Positions 9,667 to 18,832 of a stretch of 20,234 nt of DNA are shown here, piece after piece; within the stretch, counting starts at the first letter, position 1; each line of letters starts with the position of its first letter. The position numbers were made by a program, and so were the translations under genes. Source of the stretch: Larix sibirica (lineage: Eukaryota > Streptophyta > Pinopsida > Pinales > Pinaceae); contig NWUY0304726691.1 in the NCBI GenBank assembly GCA_004151065.3, positions 1 through 20,234 on the forward strand, given 5' to 3'. The notes beneath the pieces are model-generated. The model worked only from the letters and a program-made list of their open reading frames with translations. It ran no database searches and was not told the DNA's origin.

Positions 9667-9950
9667 ATGCAAATACTGCATGGAACATTTTTTTGACAAA
9701 GGCAAAGCACTCTCATGAGGAGCAAATACCTTACAGTTTGTGGAGTGTGCACAGTTGGATCAGAGCATTGAAAGCCCTACAGGGCAGCTTGTGGGGTGTG
9801 CACTGTTGGATTTATATAACTTTTATTTAAATTCAATAATGCACACTTCACAATTTTTATGAAGGACTTTCAATGCTCTGCAGCCATGTACTTAGATTCC
9901 GCCCCATTTTGTAGATTTAGTAATATTGTACAGTTAAGTTTGCAACAAAG
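9667..9950. repeat. Foldback repeat, copy 2
   Basis: Second copy of the 9267-9660 unit, shorter because the internal duplication is absent. Its arms at about 9761-9817 and 9824-9880 are imperfect reverse complements: cagagcattgaaag and gtgtgcactgttgga on the left face caatgctctg and aataatgcacac on the right. The loop is a few AT-rich bases near 9820. The structure resembles a MITE-like or foldback element. Confidence 0.75.
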
Positions 9951-10037
9951 TATGTTATGTAAGTATGGTGAGTAATAAGGAGCATTTATTGTAACTAACT
10001 AAGAGTGTATTTATTATAAGGTGATCAATAAGCACTG

Positions 10038-10130
10038 GACAGACTCTTCCTTGGGGAGTGTGCCTGTGAGATTGGAATTGATCTCCAACAATTCCAATCT
10101 CACAGGCACACTCCCAAGGGGAAATCTGTG
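10038..10130 (+). repeat. Long near-perfect hairpin containing an LRR-coding arm
   Basis: The left arm 10050-10080 pairs with the right arm 10089-10118 over about 30 bp, with a single extra g in the left arm and an 8-base loop (atctccaa). Weaker pairing extends outward (acaga at about 10041 with tctgt at about 10125). Read on the plus strand, 10081-10134 encodes ISNNSNLTGTLPRGNLCN, a standard plant LRR segment. The left arm is the antisense copy. A fold of about 90 nt with one LRR arm looks like a young microRNA or siRNA locus made by inverted duplication of an LRR gene. It matches no microRNA that I remember. Confidence 0.6.
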
Positions 10131-10789
10131 CAACTATTTGTTACTAAATTTTCTCACTTTTCACATAGGTGTCTCTTGTCTACTTCTAAGAATTCATCAC
10201 TTTTCTAAGAATTCATTCTTCTTCTTTATGCATTGATGGCACTAAAATTTTGTCTTTTGAAAATGGTTCATGGCTCGCTGGAAAGTATGCCTCTGCTGCT
10301 TCCCGTGCGCATGCATCCTCTTACCGACTGCCTCGTTGAAGAACCACATGACTGCCACAACAGAACCCTAGATATACAATATTTAGAAAAAAATTGCTGA
10401 CCAGTTTGCTGAGAGATCCTATAAAACAAACCTCAAAACCCAGAAATGCATGTCAAGTTATTAACTCCATCCATTGATTAATTAAATTGAACTCATAAAA
10501 TCCTCGAGACTATTCTCCATTAATATACGGATAAGCTTGCATGATAGCACAATAATGCATAAAAAATCTATAGAAGAATTACAAATGGGAGAAATATTTC
10601 AGTCAACTTGTTGGCCAGTAGTGAGAAGAGTCCAGGAATAGTAGTAAGCATGTTACACTTTCTGTCCTTATTCAAAAATGAAAATTGTACTAATCAAACT
10701 TGAGTGATTTTTATAACAAGGTATGGAATGAAAATTGTATCAAGAGGAATTTTAATAATAAGTTATAGCCAGAATTATATAATCTATTC

Positions 10790-10905
10790 ATTCATTACAT
10801 AGGTACTCAACAAGAGTATTATGTCACTTACAAGAATTGAACCTGGGTGGGGAGGTGGGGAGGGTAACAATCATTCCTCCCAACCACCCAAGCTACATCC
10901 AATGG
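10790..10905 (-). mobile_element. Probable tRNA-derived SINE head
   Basis: On the minus strand, gtagcttgggtggttgg (10896-10880) resembles a Pol III A box. aggttcaattct (10844-10833) resembles a B box about 40 bases further on, the spacing found in tRNA-like promoters. Between them lies a C-rich stretch (accctccccacctccccacc). The sequence does not fold into a full tRNA with acceptor stem, so a SINE is preferred over a tRNA gene. The 3' end is not defined. Confidence 0.45.
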
Positions 10906-11329
10906 ACATTTCTTAAATGAACATAATTATCATCTTCTAATATCTTGATCGATTTGTTTACTCCATTTAAATTAGCTTTCCACTTTCCATAAAAGAGCAA
11001 ACAACTATATGATTAAAACTTACAATGACCAACTTTAAACCCTCTTGAAAGTTATTTCGTTAAATCTCAGGTTTTTTTTTAATGTGAAGGATATGGACCT
11101 TACATTCAATAACATGGTTTGCCCCTCTTATAATAAATTGGAATTAAACTTTAATAATGACTCATTCATCAAGTGATCTATGATGCAATAGTAAACAATT
11201 TGAAATTTTTAATACAATACCCAAAATTGATTCTCAATAAATGAAAAATCCTTAGAGTAACATGTCTAAAGAACATAGATCTAAATATATACGAAATCTA
11301 AAGTGGACTCATATAATGTACACAAATAA
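10906..11329. other. AT-rich spacer, no gene seen
   Basis: No open frame of interest or repeat recognised on either strand. Confidence 0.4.
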
Positions 11330-11565
11330 GTGGGCTCATTTGGTGAGTGTTTTTTGGGCTGGCTCTCCTCTATGTGGTTGAGGAGCTTGGTTTATGTGGG
11401 CTTTTGTGTCTTGGCTCAAGGATGTGAGCGTATTTTCTCTAATCCAATGAGACAATTACTTGATGTTCTTCCTCGTGTGAAAAGTTGTTTTTTGATACTA
11501 TCTTTCTTATACTTATGAATAAAGTATAACTATTTTACTGATTGAAAAAAAATAAAAAATAAATA
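11330..11565 (+). mobile_element. Possible LINE-like or retrocopy 3' tail
   Basis: A 62-codon open frame (11330-11518) ends at tatgaataaagt. The sequence then runs through attttactgattg into an A-rich tract (about 11544-11566). A coding-like end, an AATAAA near it and a poly-A tail together suggest the 3' end of a LINE or a processed copy on the plus strand. No reverse transcriptase motif is left and target-site duplications are not clear. Confidence 0.3.
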
Positions 11566-11877
11566 ACAATATTTCACCATGTATTATGTATTGTTACATC
11601 ATTGTCCTATATAATATCTATAAAAATAAATACCACATAGAATAACATTCTTACTAATATTTAAATTCCACATTTAAATTCTTGATTTCAACAATATTTA
11701 TCCTTTCCCAAACTTTTTACACTATTTTTCATATATTCATGTCAAAAATGTCCACCACATATGATGAGAAGACTCATGAAAAGCATTAAAAAATATCCAC
11801 GCGCACATGTGGAGTGCAACTTGTATATGGAAAGACAAGGAAAGGAGGCACTTATTTTACTTTAATTTTTATTCATC

Positions 11878-11899
11878 TGTATATTTTCTTTCTCTGTCC
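11878..11899 (+). promoter_or_regulatory. TATA-like box and pyrimidine patch of the receptor gene
   Basis: tgtatatttt at about 11878-11887 runs straight into tctttctctgtcc, the TATA plus Y-patch arrangement common in plant core promoters. It would give a 5' leader of about 330 bases. Placement is by pattern only. Confidence 0.35.
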
Positions 11900-11979
11900 G
11901 GGGATCCACTGAAACTTTCCTCTGAATCTGCGCGTGATAGCTTTAATCTTTTGGAATTCTTTGCGAAGGTGCTTCTGCG

Positions 11980-11985
11980 CACGTG
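11980..11985. promoter_or_regulatory. G-box (CACGTG)
   Basis: A perfect palindromic CACGTG within gcgcacgtgaag, 258 bases before the receptor start codon. G-boxes bind bHLH and bZIP factors. Whether it is in the promoter or in the leader depends on the unknown transcription start. Confidence 0.45.
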
Positions 11986-12018
11986 AAGGAGAACCAACGT
12001 CCTAAATAAAATGCAAGG

Positions 12019-12080
12019 GTAAGTGTCCCGCTGCAACTCCCAGATCAAAGAAATATGATTTTCTTCCGTTTAATTTTCAG
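12019..12080 (+). other. Possible short 5' leader intron
   Basis: A donor gtaagt at 12019-12024 after caagg and an acceptor ttttcag at 12074-12080 after a T-rich tract would define a 62-base intron. That is near or below the usual plant minimum, so it is uncertain. Confidence 0.25.
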
Positions 12081-12085
12081 TTGAA

Positions 12086-12175
12086 ATGTTGGATAAAATG
12101 GTAGGGTTTTTAGGGTTATCAGGTCTGTTGATGAGCATCGATGGTGATGCTTGGGGTTTTCAGTGGACAGCGTAG
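12086..12175 (+). CDS. Upstream ORF of the receptor gene, 29 codons
   Basis: An ATG at 12086 opens a 29-residue peptide (MLDKMVGFLGLSGLLMSIDG, then DAWGFQWTA) ending with TAG at 12175, 67 bases before the main start. If transcription starts upstream, as the TATA position suggests, this uORF lies in the leader and could lower translation of the receptor. A smaller ATG-stop unit (four codons) lies at 12011. The segment also holds a telo-box-like gtagggttttta (about 12100). Whether the peptide is made or conserved is unknown. Confidence 0.4.
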   Translation: MLDKMVGFLGLSGLLMSIDGDAWGFQWTA

Positions 12176-12242
12176 TGTGTGTTCATAAAAAAATTCTTTT
12201 GGAAAACGCAAAAGGGAGGCCGAGAAAGGATTCAGAGAATTA

Positions 12243-15200
12243 ATGATGCATGAAATAGGGAAATCGCGGGCTTGCAGAAGGAAAGCAGTGTCTGGAGTTT
12301 TGATCACGGGTTGTTTAGTGTTGTTGTGGGTTGTTGGGACAGTTTCTTCACTTTCTACTGATGGCAATGCTCTGCTGGAGTTGAAAAGGTCTGTTACGAG
12401 TGACCCTCTCCGTGTTTTTATGAATTGGAATGAGAGCGATGAGGATCCCTGCCACTGGACCGGGGTTGCCTGTAATCTGTTATCGCGAGTGGTGGGGCTC
12501 AACATCAGTGGGCAATCCCATTTCGGATCCGCGGGCATGTTTTCGCCGGAAGATGGGGTGGGTGGAGGCAGTGGAGGCCGTTGTTCTAGCTTTTTGGGGA
12601 GTGCTTCAAAGGGTTCCCCTGCTAGAGGGTTGCTTCGGGAATCAAATTCTGTGGGGAAGGGCTCAATGGGTTCTTCTATGGTTTGCCTTCGGAATGGGAG
12701 TGTGGTGAATTCTTGGGAAGGATACAGCAGCCAGGACCGCGTTGCTTGCAAGCTTGCTGGTACACTTTCTTCTTCTATTGGGAATCTCAGTGAATTGCGT
12801 GTTCTGTCTCTGCCTTTCAATGCTTTTTCCGGCGACTTTCCTTCGGAAATTGGGAACTTGAGATCTCTGGAAGTGCTTGAACTTCAAGGCAACTCCTTCA
12901 CTGGTCAGCTGCCCTCGGAGTTAGGGAACTTGAAATTTTTGCGCATACTGAACCTGGGTTACAATTTACTCGCCCGTGCCGTTCCCAAAGAGCTTTCCAA
13001 TTGCCACATGCTCGAAATACTGGATTTGGCTGGAAATGAGCTGAATGGAAGCATCTCTGTATTTCTCGGAGGCTTTCCAAAACTCAAAGCGCTGTCATTA
13101 TCTTTCAATCAGTTCTCTGGGCCAATTCCATTGGAGCTGGCAAACAACTGTGAACTCCTGGAGTACCTTGATCTTTCAGACAACTTGTTGACAGATCAAA
13201 TCCCTCGACAATTGATGAATTGCACGCGGTTGGTGTCCTTGGCATTGTTTTCGAATTTTCTGGACGGAAGCATTCCATCGGAGATCGGTAGGCTTTCCAA
13301 GCTGCAGATTCTAGACGTTTCAAGAAACAGCCTCAGTGGTAATATTCCAAATGAATTAGCTAATTGCCGCCAGCTTTCGGTACTTGTGCTGTCCAATTTG
13401 CTAAATTTTGACCCTGGCAATGATACCGATGTCGATCAAACAAGTGAATTTACAAATAGTGATAAAGGGGAATGCAATTTCTTTGAAGGAATGGTTCCAG
13501 CCGGCGTTTTCACTCTTCCCAAGCTTCAGATTATATGGGCTCCGAAGACAACTCTGAATGGTCCCTTACCCGAAAATTGGGATAATTGTAACTTGCAAGT
13601 CCTTAATTTAGGTCAAAACCTTCTTACCGGCGAAATTCCTGCAGGTTTGGGGCAATGCAAGAACTTAATTTTCCTTGATTTGAGCTCTAGCCATCTTACA
13701 GGTGAGATTCCTCAAGAGATTCGTATTTCCTGTATGATTTATTTTAATGTTAGCGGCAATTCACTATCAGGAAACTTTGCAACTGCTGTGAATGGTGACT
13801 GCCCCAAGCAGCTTCTATTCCCAGGCAACCAATTTAAGGAAGGGTTATCAAATGTTTCACAATCTGAATTGGATCCTCCCACCATATATTCTTCTCTCTT
13901 ATATTGTGGGACATGTGCAAGTAGTAGCTCACTTGGGTGGCTTGTATCTGAGGGTTTGCCAGTGTTTCATGATTTAAGTGGGAATAATTTTACTGGCTCC
14001 ATTCCCCCTCTCTTGATCGGTGACCAAATGATTGAAGAACAAGCGTCATATGGGCTTCTCCTAAACGACAACCATTTTATGGGGAACATTACATCATCTC
14101 TTTTTTCTTTGTGCCCAAGGTTACAGGCCTTTGCCCTGAACATGAGTGTCAACCAAATTTCAGGTGAAATTCCTCCTGAGTTATTTGTAAACTGCAAATC
14201 TCTGAAACAGTTAGAGGCAGCAGTCAATCAAATTACAGGACCATTACCACCAACTCTTGGAAATTTGGAGTCTTTGATGCATCTTGACTTGAGCAAAAAC
14301 GGTTTGCATGGCAGCATCCCAGCTCAATTTGGACAGTTGAAGGATCTCCAGTATCTTCGCTTGGGAGAAAACAAGCTTACAGGGGAGATCCCAGGATTAC
14401 TAGGTCAAATATCTTTAATTGTTGTATTGGAACTTTCATCAAATGCCTTCACAGGAGAAATTCCAGCAAATTTAACACAGCTGAAACAGCTAAGGTATCT
14501 TCTGCTTGACAAGAATAATCTCTCAGGGCAGGTTCCCAAGGGCTTTGCAGATCTGACTGGTTTAATTGTATTCAATGTGTCATATAACAATTTATCTGGA
14601 CCATTACCATCGTTTAGTGGTAAGCTATCTTGTGATAGTTTCACTGGAAATCATTTTAATCAGTCTTGCTTTCCTTCTTCATTTTTACCATTACAGCAGC
14701 AGAATCAGCCTGGTGTTCCTCTTCCATATGCTCTCTCTCCATCAGGAAACCCAGTTGAGAAACATAACCAGTTCAGTTCCATTGAAATTGCAGCTATCAC
14801 TTCAGCTGCCGCTATAGTCTTTGTAGTTTTAGTTCTTGCCGTTCTCTTCCAGTGTACAAAATGGCATATACCCGGTTCTGCTGGTTATCGAGCAAGAAGA
14901 AGAGAGGTTATCACGTTTACAAACATTGGAGTTCAACTAACTTATGAAAGTGTAGTTAGAGCTACGGGAAACTTCAGTGCAGCCAATTTCATTGGTAATG
15001 GTGGTTTTGGGGCAACTTACAAAGCTGAGATGGCCCCAGGATTGTTAGTAGCAGTCAAGAGACTTTCTGTAGGACGCTTCCAAGGCATTCAGCAGTTTGA
15101 TGCAGAGATTAGAACACTTGGACGGGTACGCCATCCAAGCCTTGTCACATTAATAGGTTACCATGTCAGCGAGTCAGAAATGTTTCTGGTATACAATTAT

Positions 15201-15818
15201 TTGCCTGGAGGTAACTTGGAAAAATTTCTTCAGGAGAGATCAAAAAGACGAGTTGACTGGTGCATGATTCACAAAATTGCTTTAGACATTGCTCGGGCCC
15301 TTACTTATCTCCATGAGGATTGTGTTCCACGTGTGTTGCATCGGGATATCAAACCTAGCAATATTCTTCTTGATAACAATTTCAATGCGTATCTGTCTGA
15401 CTTTGGTCTTGCAAGACTTCTAGGAACTTCTGAAACTCATGCAACAACTGATGTAGCAGGCACATTTGGTTATGTTGCTCCAGAGTATGCGATGACATGC
15501 CGGGTTTCAGATAAGGCAGATGTTTATAGCTATGGTGTTGTACTTTTAGAGTTACTTTCTGACAAGAAAGCTCTTGATCCTTCATTTTCTAGCTATGGTA
15601 ATGGATTCAACATTGTTGCTTGGGCATGTATGCTGCTTCGACAAGGACAGGCCCGTGAGCTTTTCACTGCAGGCCTATGGGATGTAGGACCTCACGATGA
15701 TTTAATTGACACACTGCACCTTGCTGTCATGTGTACTGTGGATTCACTTTCAATCAGGCCTTCGATGAAGCAAGTTGTGCAGCGACTGAAACGAGCACAA
15801 CCTCCTGTGCTGCGCTAA
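12243..15818 (+). CDS. RPK2: LRR receptor-like kinase, RPK2/TOAD2 type
   Basis: Intronless, 1191 residues, close to the roughly 1150 of the Arabidopsis protein. Two ATGs are adjacent (12243, 12246), and an in-frame stop at 12186 limits the start. Residues about 18-37 form a hydrophobic signal peptide. An LRR N-cap follows (TDGNALLELKRSV, DPCHWTGVAC). A Gly/Ser-rich insert fills about 85-165, and LRRs run from about 171 to 830, broken by two islands (about 385-412 and 512-574). One transmembrane helix lies at about 847-870. The kinase has the glycine loop (IGNGGFG, 917-923), VAVK lysine 939, HRD 1033-1035, DFG aspartate 1053 and APE 1079-1081, so it looks active and of RD type. The island context (LPKLQIIWAPKTTLNGPLPE) and the tail (IRPSMKQVVQRLKRAQPP) are characteristic of RPK2. 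In Arabidopsis RPK2/TOAD2 acts at the plasma membrane in anther and embryo development and in CLV3/CLE meristem signalling. The same role here is inferred from homology. No frameshift or missing motif is seen. Confidence 0.93.
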   Translation: MMHEIGKSRACRRKAVSGVLITGCLVLLWVVGTVSSLSTDGNALLELKRSVTSDPLRVFMNWNESDEDPCHWTGVACNLLSRVVGLNISGQSHFGSAGMFSPEDGVGGGSGGRCSSFLGSASKGSPARGLLRESNSVGKGSMGSSMVCLRNGSVVNSWEGYSSQDRVACKLAGTLSSSIGNLSELRVLSLPFNAFSGDFPSEIGNLRSLEVLELQGNSFTGQLPSELGNLKFLRILNLGYNLLARAVPKELSNCHMLEILDLAGNELNGSISVFLGGFPKLKALSLSFNQFSGPIPLELANNCELLEYLDLSDNLLTDQIPRQLMNCTRLVSLALFSNFLDGSIPSEIGRLSKLQILDVSRNSLSGNIPNELANCRQLSVLVLSNLLNFDPGNDTDVDQTSEFTNSDKGECNFFEGMVPAGVFTLPKLQIIWAPKTTLNGPLPENWDNCNLQVLNLGQNLLTGEIPAGLGQCKNLIFLDLSSSHLTGEIPQEIRISCMIYFNVSGNSLSGNFATAVNGDCPKQLLFPGNQFKEGLSNVSQSELDPPTIYSSLLYCGTCASSSSLGWLVSEGLPVFHDLSGNNFTGSIPPLLIGDQMIEEQASYGLLLNDNHFMGNITSSLFSLCPRLQAFALNMSVNQISGEIPPELFVNCKSLKQLEAAVNQITGPLPPTLGNLESLMHLDLSKNGLHGSIPAQFGQLKDLQYLRLGENKLTGEIPGLLGQISLIVVLELSSNAFTGEIPANLTQLKQLRYLLLDKNNLSGQVPKGFADLTGLIVFNVSYNNLSGPLPSFSGKLSCDSFTGNHFNQSCFPSSFLPLQQQNQPGVPLPYALSPSGNPVEKHNQFSSIEIAAITSAAAIVFVVLVLAVLFQCTKWHIPGSAGYRARRREVITFTNIGVQLTYESVVRATGNFSAANFIGNGGFGATYKAEMAPGLLVAVKRLSVGRFQGIQQFDAEIRTLGRVRHPSLVTLIGYHVSESEMFLVYNYLPGGNLEKFLQERSKRRVDWCMIHKIALDIARALTYLHEDCVPRVLHRDIKPSNILLDNNFNAYLSDFGLARLLGTSETHATTDVAGTFGYVAPEYAMTCRVSDKADVYSYGVVLLELLSDKKALDPSFSSYGNGFNIVAWACMLLRQGQARELFTAGLWDVGPHDDLIDTLHLAVMCTVDSLSIRPSMKQVVQRLKRAQPPVLR

Positions 15819-17459
15819 CCAGTTGGCATATTTTGTAATACTAGAGGCAAGGTCACAATTCCACCACCTGTTCCATTAATTTTTTTGTGTCAAAGATCAG
15901 AATTTAAATTGTATCTCTTAGGAGATGGACAGAATGTCCTTGTAAAAATATTAAAATCCCTCACTTCCAAGTTTCCAACCAGTTCCATAGCATTAATTCT
16001 TCCAGATTGACTGGTCTCTATTACATCGAGTCTGCTGAAGAATGTTCAGGAATATCCTCTTCTATGGTGTGAGGATGTCTCAAGGTTTATTTGACAAATG
16101 TCATGATACCAAATCAAATAAAATTGCCTCATGCTTTTAGAGGCGAAGATTTGGATTGGTTGGTATCCATTCTTGCCTTTTGTCCGTGGGCAAAAGTAGA
16201 TTTCTCTGAATGAATGCTGCACTTTTGTATGAAGGCTACGGGTCACAAGTTTTGTGCTTGTTTCATTTGCTTCCTTTCATGGTTTTTAAAAAATCACGTT
16301 CCCTTTTCTGCATATGTCATACAGCTCTATTGACTGATGGGTATCTCTGTAACTAGAAATTCAGAATATCTTGCTCCTGGTTCCTCCTGCCTCCCAAAAA
16401 TTGAAACCCAGTATATGGTTCTGTAATCTGATGATATATAACTAATTTGGAAGTTTACATTTTTATGATTTCAGTGCCACTTCGTATCCCTCCCTTCAAG
16501 AATCAGCTGGCAGCTTGTGTCACACTATTTCTCCTTCAACTGCCATATCCATTTATGTGGGTAGTATGGCTAGCTCAAAGTCTGTGATGAGGCTCTCATA
16601 TTCATATGCAAAGATGGTAGTGGTTTATTTTAACTGAGTTTGACTGTTCTTTTGTAAATGTAGCCATCAGAAGTGCTTCCATATTTTCAAAACATTTGCC
16701 CAGCCTAAATGAATAGTTTGTTATTAAAAAAAGACAGCTCTATATTGGAACGGAAGTCAAATCAATAGCATTTTACAATGCAATTTTACCAAAATCTATA
16801 AAATACAAATATATAAGAAATCATTGTTCCCAGCTCAGTGTTATCTTTCCTACTACTCTCGGACTTGGATATCTGCTGTTCTTCATCGAGCACTCGATTG
16901 GCAGTAACTGAGATAATGCCCAGTGTTTGTTAAAGTTGTAAGTAGTCCTTTTCAAGCTAAGTCTATTGTATTTGCGATTTAGGTATGATTTCTATAAGTA
17001 TAATGGATTATTCAATCAGCTGGCCAGTAAAGTGAGGAGTGAGATCAGTGTTGGACTGCCCAATGTTAAAATTCTTTGTTCAGTGGGCACATAGGGTAAT
17101 AACCTCGTCTTTTGATGCCTGTCATACCCAATCCTCCACGATACTTATGCAACAAATGTCCCATTTTATTTTTGCAAACCATTTTTGACCCTCATGGAAA
17201 TCATTGAAAGCCTTAAGTTTGAACCCATCACTGTTTATAATAGTGCTTAAAAATGAAGAGAATTCCAAAACACATATGGTATCTCCACAGATTGGACTCA
17301 TTACTGTTTATTTTGTAATCCTTTTTATGGACGATAATTGAACCTTGGAGTAAGAGGTAGGCAAAATGTGTTATCAATGTTCAAATTATTGTCAGCCGCA
17401 ACTTTGTCTAGTTAGAAAGTTCCAAAGGAGTAATATGTGAAATTAACTTTTCTCATTTC
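15819..17459. other. 3' UTR and AT-rich spacer, no gene seen
   Basis: The first few hundred bases are probably the 3' UTR of the receptor gene. Beyond that I find short open frames only and no domain, RNA gene or clear repeat. Confidence 0.4.
16117..16122 (+). terminator. Candidate polyadenylation signal of the receptor gene
   Basis: AATAAA about 300 bases after the stop codon, followed by T-rich stretches. An earlier 3' end near 15890-15950, where T-rich and aatatt motifs occur, is also possible. Confidence 0.35.
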
Positions 17460-17930
17460 CGCATCTGAGCCCAATCCGTTTTGTGACTTCCAGAAATTGA
17501 TGTCGGAACCCTTACGTTTGAGCCCTACTGCGTCTGCCTCCTCCTGCTTAGTGTGATGACATCTATGCCTAACTCTGTCCTGGACTTAGAAATGGATGTT
17601 AGGGCTTTAGTATTAAGCTCTTTAAGTAACATCATTCTGCATTTGAGCCAGACCTACCATTTTGTGGGCATTTGATCATTTTTTGTTTCTTGACTCCAAG
17701 AAATTCATTTTGGACTTTCTTGCCTCTAATCTCTACATGCGTTCGGTTCTTACCCTCATTCTGAGGACAGCTTCGTGCTCCCTGCAGTTTGGGACTCAGA
17801 AATTGACATTGGGACTCTATCCCTGAACCCTACCTGCGTCTGAGCCTGTTTTGTTTACCGTGTCCCACCCACATCTGAGCCTCGAGGTGTTGTCCTCATT
17901 TGTGCCCTCTTTTCTCCATACTTGCTCGAC
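17460..17930. repeat. Decayed tandem array, about 100-bp unit
   Basis: Related phrases recur at even spacing. Versions of gactccagaaattgatgt followed by tgggactct are found with the agaaatt core near 17492, 17588, 17699 and 17798 (spacings 96, 111 and 99). Between them recur versions of tgagcccta.ctgcgtctg (17518, 17642, 17824) and catctgagcc (17462, 17871). At least four diverged units are present. It does not keep an open frame. An old minisatellite, or the internal repeats of an eroded element, would look like this. Confidence 0.6.
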
Positions 17931-18652
17931 GTCCTGCATATTTTCTTGAGCTTATCATTGCACGCAAACTTGATCCAAAATTATGTGCAGGCCCAGAGCT
18001 CATGTGAGATGCCCTCACCCTGAACAAGAGTCTATCCTGGGTTATGACATCGTGCCTGCGTTATCAAAGACCAGCCAACTAAATTATAGAGCTTCAATGA
18101 GTTGGTGTGGCATTATTTGAACAGAGATTGTGGGCATAGAGCCCATAGACAGATGCATTAATTACAAACTTAAAATTACGGATGGTTGCACACAAATTGA
18201 AAATCTCGGGGACCCCAAGAATATATTCAGGGTTGAACAAAATTTATCAGCTTTTGAACAAAAATATTCAGAACTTCAACAAAATCATATGTGCTTAAAC
18301 AATATTCTCTTCTCCCTTTCTATGCGCGGAATGAGATTACGATTCTAAAGAACAAACAGGGTGATTGCCTTAGTTAACAATAGAACTTCAAATAGGAAAA
18401 TAGCACAACAACAATCTTTCCAAAGACATTGAAGAATAAAGTTCATGGGTACAGGTTAGTTACAGGTGAGAAAGCACCTCTGATAGTGGAGCTTGCAGAA
18501 GTTTGAAGAGGAAAGGCATGCAAGCCAAGGAACTTCATTTCAGAGTTCGTGGCCTTCCCTCCTCCTCTGACTCATTTGTACACTGGGCAATTGAAGGATA
18601 TCAACCTTGAGCGGGCATGGGTGACAATTGACTCTACCTTTATATATGCGTC

Positions 18653-18832
18653 ATGGCCTTCAACGATCGTGTTTGTGCTTTAAGAGCTAAGAAAATGTTG
18701 GGCTTATTCCTGAGCAAGATCTCTGTAGATGATGATCTTACACCGCTGTAAGTCAAAGAGCTTGATGCGGCTCGGGTGCAAGTTGTAGCGGCCAGGGAGG
18801 AAAACAAACGAGCAATGATTCGTAATCTCAAG
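18653..18832 (+). pseudogene. Coding-like remnant with possible coiled coil
   Basis: From an ATG at 18653, translation reads MAFNDRVCALRAKKMLGLFL and SKISVDDDLTPL, then TAA at 18749-18751. The same frame goes on with VKELDAARVQVVAAREEN and KRAMIRNLK up to a strong donor (ctcaag|gtaact). The second half is rich in E, K, A and R like a coiled coil. The stop overlaps a gtaagt, so a donor at 18748 is another reading. Family unknown. Probably an eroded exon or transposon gene. Confidence 0.3.

Noticed and set aside
9251-9718. 155-codon open frame on the plus strand
   Set aside because: It runs through the foldback repeats and its residues simply repeat with them (for example AQLKDIPFFA twice). 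No domain or start context supports it.
10021-10236. 71-codon plus-strand frame as an LRR protein gene
   Set aside because: Only one LRR segment is present, directly preceded by its own antisense copy. The hairpin explains the frame better than a gene does.
10833-10896. A true tRNA gene on the minus strand
   Set aside because: The Pol III boxes are present, but no acceptor stem or anticodon arm could be paired, so a SINE is the better reading.
12119-12820. 233-codon open frame on the minus strand
   Set aside because: It lies opposite the signal peptide, N-cap and Gly/Ser-rich part of the receptor gene, has no recognisable domain, and is explained by the codon composition of the sense gene.
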